From assembly GCF_003947415.1 (NCBI RefSeq), contig NZ_QHKL01000001.1:1612001-1676000 (forward strand): a stretch of DNA of 64,000 bases, given 5' to 3'. This DNA comes from Amycolatopsis sp. WAC 01376. GTDB taxonomy: Bacteria; Actinomycetota; Actinomycetes; Mycobacteriales; Pseudonocardiaceae. This document shows, in pieces, positions 42,290-49,988 of this stretch (position 1 is the first letter of the stretch; each line of letters starts with the position of its first letter). Below the pieces are notes generated by a model. That model made no database searches. It had not been told where the DNA came from and saw nothing but the letters and a program-made list of their open reading frames with translations. A program made the translations under genes and the position numbers.

Positions 42290-42994
42290 GTGAGGCTGCA
42301 GAATCGTCGCGTGTTCGGCGCAGGTGTGCTGGCGCTCGGCGCCGCGCTCGTGCTCGCCGGCTGCGGTGCTGGTCAGATCACCCAGACCGACTCGCAGCAG
42401 CCCGCGGTCAACGGGACGTACGCGCAGGCGAAGGACCTGGTGCTGCGGAACGCCGCGCTCCAGTTCCCCACCGAGGGGCAGGCGTACCCGGCCGGTGCCG
42501 CCGTGCCGCTGACGCTGACCATCGTGAACCAGGGCAAGCAGGACGACGAGCTCGTCTCGGTGTCCTCCGAGGCCGCCACGGGCGACGCCAAGATCAGCGG
42601 GGCCAAGGTCATCGTCTCGAGCCACGCGCTCGTGATCGGCCCGTCCGACGCGGTCGAGTCGACCAAGGAGGTCGCTCCGACGAGTGCCCCGTCCTCCGCG
42701 CCGGCTTCGTCCTCGGGCGCGCCGTCGTCTTCGGGCGCCCCGTCGTCGAGTGTCGCCGGGACGGTCACGCCGTCCGCGGGCCCGGAGGCGTCCAACGCGC
42801 CGGATCAGGTGGGCAAGGCCACGGTCGTGCTGCAGGGGCTGAAGCAGCCGGTGTGGGCGGGCCAGACGATCAAGGTCACCTTCGTCTTCAAGAACTCCGG
42901 CTCGATTACGCTTGACCTGCCGGTCGCGGCGCCGTCGCACCCGGGCAGCCGGGCGCCCGCGCCCGAGAAGGAAGCCAAGGGCGGCGGACACTAA
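42290..42994 (+). CDS. lpqE: LpqE-like lipoprotein
   Basis: The lipobox LVLAGC gives a lipid-modified cysteine near residue 22, followed by GAGQITQT and PAVNG as in mycobacterial LpqE. An immunoglobulin-like domain follows and is interrupted by a Pro/Ser/Ala-rich linker with GAPSSSGAPSSS repeats (about residues 125-160). The gene lies between carD and radA, the same position as lpqE in Mycobacterium tuberculosis. GTG 42290 has GGAAGGA seven bases upstream. Its function in the envelope is unknown. Confidence 0.85.
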   Translation: MRLQNRRVFGAGVLALGAALVLAGCGAGQITQTDSQQPAVNGTYAQAKDLVLRNAALQFPTEGQAYPAGAAVPLTLTIVNQGKQDDELVSVSSEAATGDAKISGAKVIVSSHALVIGPSDAVESTKEVAPTSAPSSAPASSSGAPSSSGAPSSSVAGTVTPSAGPEASNAPDQVGKATVVLQGLKQPVWAGQTIKVTFVFKNSGSITLDLPVAAPSHPGSRAPAPEKEAKGGGH

Positions 42995-43009
42995 GTCTCC
43001 GTAGCCAGC

Positions 43010-43085
43010 CGAAGGGGCCCTTCACCGCATCTCATGCGGTGAAGGGCCCCTTCGCTGCGTCACATGCGGTGAAAGTCCCCTTCAG
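43010..43085. repeat. composite palindromic element, copy 2
   Basis: In reverse orientation this 76-bp segment aligns with 5708-5783 along its whole length (about 57 of 75 positions), beginning with 15 identical bases CTGAAGGGGACTTTC. It folds into a 22-bp hairpin (CGAAGGGGCCCTTC arms) plus a half-unit. It starts 15 bases after the LpqE stop and ends before radA. Confidence 0.75.
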
Positions 43086-43131
43086 CCCGTCGTTGCCCGG
43101 GTTTGTCGGTGGTGGCCGCTAGCCTCGCGGA

Positions 43132-44490
43132 GTGGTCAAGAAAGGCAGTACCTACCGCTGCGGCGAATGCGGGTACGAGGCGCCGAAGTGGGTCGGGCGC
43201 TGCCCGGAATGTCAGGCGTGGGGAACGCTCGAGGAGCGCGGCGACGCCCGTCCCGCGATAGCCAGGGTCGCGGCGGGCGCGCCCAGTGCCCCGGCGCGCC
43301 CGATCGGCGAGGTCGACGTCGAGACGGCGCGGGCCAAGCCCACCGGCGTCTCCGAACTGGACCGGGTGCTCGGCGGCGGATTCGTGCCGGGCGCGGTGAT
43401 CCTGCTCGCCGGTGAGCCCGGGGTCGGCAAGTCGACCCTCCTGCTGGAGGTCGCCTATCAATGGGCGTCCACGGCGGGCCGCGCGCTGTACGTCACCGGT
43501 GAGGAGTCGGCGGGGCAGGTGCGCCTGCGCGCCGAGCGCACCGGCAACGTCCACGACGAGATGTTCCTCGCGGCCGAGAGTGATCTCTCCGCGATCCTCG
43601 GCCACGTCGACGCGGTCAAGCCGGGAGTGCTGATCGTCGACTCGGTCCAGACCATGGCCTCGCCGCAGGTGGAGGGCGCGCCGGGCGGGGTCACGCAGGT
43701 CCGCGCGGTCACCGCCGGGCTGGTCGCGCTCGCCAAGGAGCGCGGCCTGCCGATCGTGCTGGTCGGTCACGTCACGAAGGACGGTTCGGTCGCCGGGCCG
43801 CGCGTGCTGGAGCACCTGGTCGACGTCGTCCTGCAGTTCGAGGGCGACAAGCATTCGACGCTGCGGATGCTGCGCGGGATCAAGAACCGGTTCGGCGCCG
43901 CCGACGAGATCGGCTGCTTCGAACTGGTCGAAGAGGGCATCGTCGGCGTGCCCGACCCGTCGGGGTTGTTCCTCAGCCACACGGCGGAGCCGGTCGCGGG
44001 CACCGCGGTCACGGTGACCATGGAGGGCAAGCGGCCACTGCTCGGCGAGGTTCAGGCGCTGGTGTCGGCGACCCAGTCGCCGCAGCCGCGGCGCGCGGTG
44101 AGCGGTCTCGATTCGGCGCGTGTCGCGATGGTGCTGGCCGTGGTCGAGAAGCGGGCGAACATCAAGGTCGGCGACAAGGACGTCTACGTGGCGACGGTCG
44201 GCGGCATGAAGATCACCGAACCCGGCATCGACCTCGCGGTGGTGCTCGCCCTGATCTCCTCGGCGAGGGACACGCCGCTCTCGCCCAAACTCGTCGCGAT
44301 GGGCGAGGTCGGGCTGTCGGGCGAGGTCCGGCGGGTGCCGAGCGTCGGGCGGCGGCTCGCGGAGGCCGCCCGGCTCGGCTTCACCTACGCGCTGGTGCCG
44401 CCGGATTCCGGCAAGATCCCGCCGGGGATCCGGGTGCTGGAGGTGCCGGACGTCGGAAGCGCGCTCAACGCCGCCAAACACGCGCGCTAG
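43132..44490 (+). CDS. radA: DNA repair protein RadA
   Basis: This is a RecA-like helicase of recombinational repair. It has an N-terminal zinc finger (CGECGYEAPKWVGRCPEC), Walker A GEPGVGKST, Walker B VLIVDSVQT, the KNRFG motif, and a C-terminal Lon-like domain (SPKLVAMGEVGLSGEVR). It has 452 residues from GTG 43132. Its TAG lies within a CTAG that borders the foldback element. In Mycobacterium and Bacillus it is followed by disA, which is absent here. Confidence 0.95.
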   Translation: MVKKGSTYRCGECGYEAPKWVGRCPECQAWGTLEERGDARPAIARVAAGAPSAPARPIGEVDVETARAKPTGVSELDRVLGGGFVPGAVILLAGEPGVGKSTLLLEVAYQWASTAGRALYVTGEESAGQVRLRAERTGNVHDEMFLAAESDLSAILGHVDAVKPGVLIVDSVQTMASPQVEGAPGGVTQVRAVTAGLVALAKERGLPIVLVGHVTKDGSVAGPRVLEHLVDVVLQFEGDKHSTLRMLRGIKNRFGAADEIGCFELVEEGIVGVPDPSGLFLSHTAEPVAGTAVTVTMEGKRPLLGEVQALVSATQSPQPRRAVSGLDSARVAMVLAVVEKRANIKVGDKDVYVATVGGMKITEPGIDLAVVLALISSARDTPLSPKLVAMGEVGLSGEVRRVPSVGRRLAEAARLGFTYALVPPDSGKIPPGIRVLEVPDVGSALNAAKHAR

Positions 44491-44653
44491 TGTCCTGCGC
44501 CGGAAATCCGTGCGCCTTATCGGCGGGTCCAGGTTTCTGCTGGGCGTGTGGCCGGAAGCGGCTTGTACTTGGTTGTACCTGCGCTTTCGGCCGCGCGTCC
44601 AGCGGGAAGCTGGGCCGTCGAAAAGGCCACGGCTTTCCGGCGCAGGACACTAG
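44487..44653. mobile_element. MITE-like foldback element between two stop codons
   Basis: Terminal inverted repeats of 26 bases (44487-44512 and 44628-44653, one mismatch) begin CTAGTGTCCTGCGCC. Complementarity continues imperfectly inward for about 75 bases per arm, so the element is nearly one hairpin. It encodes nothing. The CTAG at each end can be a target duplication; it supplies the TAG of radA on one strand and the TAG of the convergent gene on the other. Confidence 0.75.
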
Positions 44654-45807
44654 CCAGGCGCGGGGCCGCCGTCGTCGGTGATCACCACCGAGATCGTCGT
44701 GTCGAACAAGGTCAGCCCCGGCCAGCCCTCGTCCTGGCCGTTGGACCGGACGGCGCGGTTCCCGGTGACGGCCGCCGTGGCCCGGTCGACGACGAACGTG
44801 CGCGTCTGGTCCGGCAACGCGACCGTGAAGGACACCGCGGGCCGTCCGCCGGGACCGGCCACGCTTTCCACGGCGATGCCGGGCATCCTCGCGAGCGCTT
44901 TGCACAGTGCCACCCGCAGCGCGCCGAAGCCCTGGGAAGACCGGAGGACGTTGAAGGCCATCTCGAACATCTCGGGCGCCGAGTTCGGTTGCTCCGGTGA
45001 GCGGCCGTCCGGCCAGAGGCCGTCGCGACGGAGCCGCTCGGACAGCTTCGCCGGATCGGCGGGCAGTTCGGCTAGAAACTCCGGGGTGGGGTCGGTCCAC
45101 CCGCTTTTCGACGGCAGCCGATCCCGGGGCGGGACGGGCGGCCGTGCCTCGGAGGTCTTCAACGGCGGAGGCACCGGTGACGTGGTGGTGGTCCGCGGCG
45201 GCTTCGCCTCGTCCACGGTGACGTGGGACGACGGGCCCGGAAGCGCTTCGCCGTAGGACATGGCCGTCTGGTAGTCACCCTTGACCCACCGGATCTCGCC
45301 GGTTCCGGTGAAGCGCGTCTTGCTCGGCTTCCGGCTGTGCGGCGGCAGCCATCGTTCGAGGATCTCGTGGGTTTGGTAGACGAGCCCGGTCTTGGTGACG
45401 TGCGTGGTCCAAGTGGATTCGGTGACGAGCCGGTACTGGTCGTCCCGGATCGGGAAGTCGTCGCCGTGGAGGGCTTCGAGCGCGTCTTCGCCCCGGGTGA
45501 GGGCGGAGTGGGCCGCGGGGTCCGGGCCGTCGTCGGCGGTGAGGACGTTCGTCGCCACGATCCCGCCGCCGGACACCAGCGCCGCGGCGGCCGCTGCCGC
45601 GATCCACCGCCACGAGCCCGGCCGCTTCTTCACCGGGGGCACGGTCACGGGGAGGAGTTCGTCCTCGACATCGCCGGCGGCCCGCAGGAGCGACGCCCTG
45701 GCGCGGGACAGTTCGTCCTGCCGGGTTTCCGGTTCCGCGTGGAGGCCGGCCAGCGCCTCGTCGAGTTCGGCCTCGGACCACACCTTCCTGATGCTACCGC
45801 CGTGCAC
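44650..45807 (-). CDS. membrane protein partner of ECF sigma factor (CU044_5270-like)
   Basis: An N-terminal cytoplasmic region (about 65 residues) is followed by one membrane helix (WIAAAAAAALVSGGGIVA) and an extracytoplasmic domain with a Pro/Thr-rich stretch and a final sheet (RTFVVDRATAAVTG). The arrangement is typical of the anti-sigma-like proteins encoded after ECF sigma genes in actinobacteria. It has 385 residues. GTG 45807 overlaps the sigma-factor gene by 14 bases with GGAGG upstream. Its stop codon comes from the foldback element border. Confidence 0.75.
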   Translation of the reverse strand: MHGGSIRKVWSEAELDEALAGLHAEPETRQDELSRARASLLRAAGDVEDELLPVTVPPVKKRPGSWRWIAAAAAAALVSGGGIVATNVLTADDGPDPAAHSALTRGEDALEALHGDDFPIRDDQYRLVTESTWTTHVTKTGLVYQTHEILERWLPPHSRKPSKTRFTGTGEIRWVKGDYQTAMSYGEALPGPSSHVTVDEAKPPRTTTTSPVPPPLKTSEARPPVPPRDRLPSKSGWTDPTPEFLAELPADPAKLSERLRRDGLWPDGRSPEQPNSAPEMFEMAFNVLRSSQGFGALRVALCKALARMPGIAVESVAGPGGRPAVSFTVALPDQTRTFVVDRATAAVTGNRAVRSNGQDEGWPGLTLFDTTISVVITDDGGPAPG

Positions 45808-46414
45808 TTTCGCCCTCCTCCTCGTGACTCGAGTTGTCCTTTGTGGACTCCGGTGCGTTGGCGCGCAGCCATCTCCGGATCCGGTGCAGCCGCGATCTCA
45901 CCGTCCCGGCGGGAATCCCCAGCGCCTCGGCGACCTCGCCGGGTTCCAGCCCCGCCCAGGAGACCAGCAGCAGGGTGTCCCGGTCCGCGACGCTCAATTC
46001 GGCCAGCGCGCCCGCCAGCTGGGCCGCGCGGGACTGCGCGGCGACCCGCTCGGCGACCCGGCCGTCGTGCCCGGCCGAGACCGTCTGGCCGGCGGCCGCG
46101 AGCCGGGCCGTCGCGGTGAGCGCCCGGGTCTCCGTGCGGACGTGGTGCCGCAGCAGATTCGTCGCGATGCCGTACAGCCACGCCCGCGCCGTCCCGGCCT
46201 CCGGGCGGTACGTCTCCCGCCTCCGAAGCGCCACGAGGAACGTCTCGGCGACGAGGTCGTGCGCGGTCTCGGTGCCGACGCGGCGCGCGAGGTAGCGCTG
46301 CAGCGGGGCCGCGTGGGCGTCGAAGAGCATGCCGAAGACGGGCGCGGGGTCGGGACCACCGAGATCCGGCCTGTCCAGTCCACGCGTGCCGGCCTGCTCG
46401 TGATCGTCTTTCAT
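45794..46414 (-). CDS. ECF RNA polymerase sigma factor
   Basis: Region 2 is visible in FDAHAAPLQRYLARRVG, AHDLVAETFLVALRRR and ARAWLYGIATNLLRHH. Region 4 is ELSVADRDTLLLVSWAGLEPGEVAEALGIPAGTVRSRLHRIR. The length of 206 residues from ATG 46414 is normal. It is co-transcribed with its membrane partner and divergent from a secreted peptidase gene that may be part of its regulon. Confidence 0.9.
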   Translation of the reverse strand: MKDDHEQAGTRGLDRPDLGGPDPAPVFGMLFDAHAAPLQRYLARRVGTETAHDLVAETFLVALRRRETYRPEAGTARAWLYGIATNLLRHHVRTETRALTATARLAAAGQTVSAGHDGRVAERVAAQSRAAQLAGALAELSVADRDTLLLVSWAGLEPGEVAEALGIPAGTVRSRLHRIRRWLRANAPESTKDNSSHEEEGESARR

Positions 46415-46581
46415 CACCTGCACGATCGCTATTGCCCGATGGGCCCATGAGCGTTCATTCGTTCCTACTTTCGTCGTGGGCCGATCGGGGGCGGCGCAGG
46501 TGAGGCGGCAGACAAAAGCCTCGGCACGGGCGATCCTGTTCACTATTCACCGATCCGAAGTGAAACTGGGGAAGGATTACC

Positions 46582-47247
46582 ATGCGCCGACTCAGGACCG
46601 CGGTCGTCGCCGCGCTCGCGGTGTCCGCACTGATCACCGCCCCGGCGGTGGCCGTCGCTCAAGGTGAGAACGTCGTAGCCGCGCCCGGCTTCGTGAATTC
46701 GATGGCGCCGCCCGCCAAGGTCGAAGGGGTCAGGGCGGCCGCGGAGCTCAACATCCAGTACCAGATCCAGGAGACCGGGTACTGGTGCGGCCCGGCCGCC
46801 ACCCGCATCGCCATCTCGGCGAAGAACGGCAACCCGCCGAGCCAGCAGCAGCTCGCGAACGAGCTCCCGACCAGCACGAACGGCACCGACTGGATCGGGC
46901 AGGTCACCCGCGTCCTCAACAACCACGTCGCCGGTGGCTGGTACGAGACCAAGGAGATGCCGAACGACCCGCCGACCCAGGCGCAGCGCGACCTCCTGTG
47001 GCGCGACATCGTGCTGGACGTCGACAAGGGCTACGCGATCGTCGCGAACATCGTCGCCCCGGCGAACAACCACCCGCCGGGCTATCCGAACTACACGATC
47101 TACCACTACTTCACGATCATCGGCTACAACAGCGACAACATGACGGTGAAGATCGCCGACCCGGCCAACTTCGGCGGCAACCAGATCTACTGGCTCACCT
47201 TCAACCAGCTCGCCACCCTGATCCCGCCGAAGGGCTACTCGGCCTGA
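46582..47247 (+). CDS. secreted C39-like cysteine peptidase
   Basis: A signal peptide (cleavage near AVAVAQ, residue 27) precedes a peptidase_C39_2-like domain: QETGYWCGPAATRIA (Gln and catalytic Cys), YHYFTIIGYN (His) and KIADPANF (Asp). It has 221 residues. GGGGAAGG precedes ATG 46582. It probably cleaves peptides outside the cell; the target is unknown. Confidence 0.82.
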   Translation: MRRLRTAVVAALAVSALITAPAVAVAQGENVVAAPGFVNSMAPPAKVEGVRAAAELNIQYQIQETGYWCGPAATRIAISAKNGNPPSQQQLANELPTSTNGTDWIGQVTRVLNNHVAGGWYETKEMPNDPPTQAQRDLLWRDIVLDVDKGYAIVANIVAPANNHPPGYPNYTIYHYFTIIGYNSDNMTVKIADPANFGGNQIYWLTFNQLATLIPPKGYSA

Positions 47248-47351
47248 CCCCTTCGCCATTCGGCATCTGCTCGCGGCATTTCGCGCCGCAAGCGGGTGCC
47301 GAATGGCCGGGTTGTACGAATCTTGTACGGGCGGGCTCGAAGCTGGTGATC

Positions 47352-48308
47352 ATGCGCATCAAGACGCTCGGTCTGGTGGCCGCCTCGTTGCTGGCCCTCA
47401 TCGCCGCACCGGCCCACGCCGCCGACGGCAACCCCCTTGAGAAGACCAACGGCTTCTACGTCGACCCGAACTCCAACCCCGCGGCCTGGGTGAAGAACAA
47501 CCCGGGCAGCACCGCCGACAAGATCAAGGCCGCCATCTCCACGAAGGCGGGCGCGCGCTGGTTCGGCAACTGGAGCGGGAACATCAAGACGGCCGTCGAC
47601 GGCTACACCTACGCCGCCGACGTCGCGGACAAGCTGCCGATCCTGGTCGCCTACAACATCCCCGGCCGCGACTGCGGCGGTCACTCCGGTGGCGGCGCGG
47701 GCAGCCCGGAGGCGTACCGCACCTGGATCTCGAACTTCGCCGACGGCATCGGCGGCAAGCCCGCGGTCGTCGTCATCGAGCCGGACGCGCTCGCGCAGGT
47801 CGACTGCCTGCCTGCCGGTGAGCGCCAGACCCGCCTCGACCTGCTCAAGTACGCCGCGGAGCAGTTCGCCGCGAAGGCCCCGAACACCTGGGCGTACATG
47901 GACGGCGGCAACTCGACCTGGATCCCGGCCGCGACCATGGCCGACCGGCTCAACGCCGTCGGCGTGAAGTCGATCCGCGGCCTCGCGATCAACGTGTCGA
48001 ACTACAAGACCACCACCGACTCGGCGAACTACGGCAAGGCCGTCAGCGCGGCGCTGTCGAGCAAGTACGGCTACACCAAGCCGTTCGTGATCGACACGAG
48101 CCGCAACGGCAACGGCCCGCTGGGCTCCGAGTGGTGCAACCCGGCCGGGCGCAAGCTCGGGGCGACCTCGCAGACCGGCGGCGGCGCCGAGATGCTGCTG
48201 TGGGTCAAGGTGCCGGGTGACTCCGACGGCAAATGCGGCATCGCGCCGAACGTCGAAGCCGGTCAGTTCAGCCCCGATCTGGCCCTGCGCCTGATCAGCG
48301 GGACCTGA
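47352..48308 (+). CDS. secreted glycoside hydrolase family 6 (cellulase/cellobiohydrolase)
   Basis: After a signal peptide ending APAHAAD the protein is a single GH6 barrel: YNIPGRDCGGHSGGG (first catalytic Asp region), VVVIEPDALAQVDC (second Asp region) and LLWVKVPGDSDGKCG near the C-terminus. It cleaves beta-1,4-glucan from the non-reducing side with inversion. At 318 residues it lacks a carbohydrate-binding module. The start at 47352 begins the signal peptide MRIKTLGLVAAS. Confidence 0.9.
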   Translation: MRIKTLGLVAASLLALIAAPAHAADGNPLEKTNGFYVDPNSNPAAWVKNNPGSTADKIKAAISTKAGARWFGNWSGNIKTAVDGYTYAADVADKLPILVAYNIPGRDCGGHSGGGAGSPEAYRTWISNFADGIGGKPAVVVIEPDALAQVDCLPAGERQTRLDLLKYAAEQFAAKAPNTWAYMDGGNSTWIPAATMADRLNAVGVKSIRGLAINVSNYKTTTDSANYGKAVSAALSSKYGYTKPFVIDTSRNGNGPLGSEWCNPAGRKLGATSQTGGGAEMLLWVKVPGDSDGKCGIAPNVEAGQFSPDLALRLISGT

Positions 48309-48325
48309 CCGCTTCCTCAAGACCC

Positions 48326-48406
48326 GTCGCGCCGGCTGTTCGTCTGTGACTTTCGTTCTCCCGAGAAGGCGAAGGCCACGACCCCTTGGACAGCAGCCGG
48401 CGCGAC
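48326..48406. repeat. structured 3' region after the cellulase
   Basis: GTCGCGCCGGCTG (48326-48338) pairs with 48394-48406. The 55 bases between contain a second hairpin of TTCTC and GAGAA type. It starts 18 bases after the GH6 stop and may form part of its terminator. Confidence 0.5.
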
Positions 48407-48419
48407 GCCTCCAACTTCC

Positions 48420-48468
48420 CGTGAAGGCCCCCTTCCCTCGGCTCAGCCGAGGGAAGGGGGCCTTCACG
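48420..48468. terminator. 21-bp perfect inverted repeat, loop GCTCAGC
   Basis: Arms 48420-48440 and 48448-48468 are perfectly complementary with the seven-base loop GCTCAGC, the same heptamer as in 11734-11740. Each arm contains GAAGG-CCC-CCTTC. It lies about 110 bases after the GH6 stop and ends 61 bases before the next start. Confidence 0.7.
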
Positions 48469-48529
48469 CGCTCCCGGTAGTACGGTGCGAGGTGACCTGA
48501 GTCACAGTACCGACCGAGGAGGCGGCGTG

Positions 48530-49582
48530 GTGGAGTTCCAGCTGGGGATCGGCACCAGGAAGGGTCTTTTCCTCGCCCGCAGTGAGGACGGGGAGAGCTG
48601 GGAACTGTCCACACCGAAGTTCCCGATGGAGGCCGTGCGGGCCCTGGCGCTGACGCCGTCCAAGGTCTACGCCGCCGCGGTCAACGAACACTTCGGTCCC
48701 ACGATCGCGACGTCCGGCGACTTCGGCGAGACCTGGTCCGAACCCGATCACGCCCCGGTGGCCTTCCCCGAGGACACGGAGACGGCGCTCGAAGGCATCT
48801 GGCAGATCGTCATCGCCGGTGACGTCGTCTACGCGGGTGTCGAACCGTCGGCGCTGTTCCGGTCCGAAGACGGCGGCGGGACCTTCGGGCTCGTCCGCGG
48901 CCTGTGGGACCACGAACACCGTCCACATTGGACTCCCGGCGGAGGCGGGCAGATGATCCACACGATCCTGCCGCATCCCGCGGATCCCGGCCGGATCACC
49001 GTCGCCATGTCGACGGGCGGGGTCTACCGCACCGAGGACGGCGGCAAGAGCTGGACGGCGGCCAACCGCGGGATCAGCGCGGGTTTCCTGCCCGGCGAAG
49101 AGCCCGAATTCGGGCAGTGCGTGCACAAGGTCGCGATGCATCCGTCGCGTCCCGAGCGGTTCTTCCTGCAGAACCACGGCGGTGTCTACCGCAGCGACGA
49201 CGACGCGAAGACGTGGAAGTCCATCGCCGACGGGCTGCCGAACGACTTCGGGTTCGCGATGGTCGTCCATCCGTCCGAACCGGACACCGTCTACAACTTC
49301 CCTTTGGTGGCCGACGCACTCCGCTTCCCGCCGGAGGGACGCTGCCGCGTCTACCGCAGCGAGGACGCGGGCGAGACCTGGACAGGGCTCGGGAACGGCT
49401 TGCCGGACAAGGGTTTCTACGCGGGCGTCCTGCGGGACGGGATGTGCGTCGACGCGCGGGGCGGCGTCTACTTCGGCACCCGGTCCGGTGAAGTGTGGGC
49501 CAGCCCCGACGAAGGCGACACCTGGCATCAGGTGGCCGCGCATCTGCCGGACGTGCTGTGCGTGCGGGCTCAGGTGGTCTAG
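48530..49582 (+). CDS. BNR/sortilin-like beta-propeller protein (sialidase-fold)
   Basis: Repeated S-x-D-x-G-x-T-W asp-box units are visible (SEDGESWEL, SGDFGETWS, EDGGKSWTA, SDDDAKTWK, SEDAGETWT, SPDEGDTWH). They mark a six- or seven-bladed propeller as in sialidases and VPS10 domains. There is no signal peptide, so it is probably cytoplasmic. Catalytic sialidase residues cannot be placed. GTG 48530 is seven bases after GGAGG. The MoaD-like gene follows immediately. Confidence 0.8.
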   Translation: MEFQLGIGTRKGLFLARSEDGESWELSTPKFPMEAVRALALTPSKVYAAAVNEHFGPTIATSGDFGETWSEPDHAPVAFPEDTETALEGIWQIVIAGDVVYAGVEPSALFRSEDGGGTFGLVRGLWDHEHRPHWTPGGGGQMIHTILPHPADPGRITVAMSTGGVYRTEDGGKSWTAANRGISAGFLPGEEPEFGQCVHKVAMHPSRPERFFLQNHGGVYRSDDDAKTWKSIADGLPNDFGFAMVVHPSEPDTVYNFPLVADALRFPPEGRCRVYRSEDAGETWTGLGNGLPDKGFYAGVLRDGMCVDARGGVYFGTRSGEVWASPDEGDTWHQVAAHLPDVLCVRAQVV

Positions 49583-49855
49583 GTGGTCCGGGTCCTGCTG
49601 CCCGCGATGCTGCGGCCGCTCGCGGGCGACGAGGGTGCGCTGGAGGTCGTCGCCCCGACGCTCGACGCGGTCCTGGACTCGCTCGGCGTCGAGTATCCGG
49701 CGCTGGAACGCCGTCTGCGCGACGAAACCGGCGTGCTGCGGCGCTACGTGAACTTTTATGTGGACGGTGAGGAATGCCGCCGTCTCGACGGCGCCAAGAC
49801 CTCCCTCGCCGACGCGAAGGAGGTCCAGATCATCCCGTCCGTCGCCGGGGGCTGA
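49583..49855 (+). CDS. MoaD/ThiS-family ubiquitin-like protein
   Basis: The 90-residue beta-grasp protein ends in VAGG, the C-terminal GlyGly used for thiocarboxylate formation in molybdopterin and thiamine synthesis. KTSLADAKEVQIIPSVAGG is typical of the family. GTG 49583 begins immediately after the propeller gene's stop, so they are one operon. Which sulfur pathway or conjugation it serves is unknown. Confidence 0.85.
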   Translation: MVRVLLPAMLRPLAGDEGALEVVAPTLDAVLDSLGVEYPALERRLRDETGVLRRYVNFYVDGEECRRLDGAKTSLADAKEVQIIPSVAGG

Positions 49856-49924
49856 AGGGGACTTGCGCGCGGTGCCTGAGTTCCGGAGGCGACGCGTGCT
49901 TCGGTCCAGACCACGTCACCGAAC

Positions 49925-49977
49925 GTCAGGAAAGGGTCGTTCAGGACGAAAAGTGTCCTGAACGACCCTTTCCTGAC
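49925..49977. terminator. 23-bp perfect inverted repeat between convergent genes
   Basis: Arms 49925-49947 and 49955-49977 are complementary with the seven-base loop GAAAAGT closed by GAC/GTC. It lies between the MoaD-like and trehalose genes, 3' of both, ending 11 bases from the latter's stop. Confidence 0.75.
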
Positions 49978-49988
49978 ACTTGAGCGGG

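Noticed and set aside
44491-44649. Simple bidirectional terminator between radA and the sigma-factor partner
   Set aside because: At 159 bases with terminal repeats and CTAG duplication it fits an inserted foldback element better, although it may also terminate transcription.
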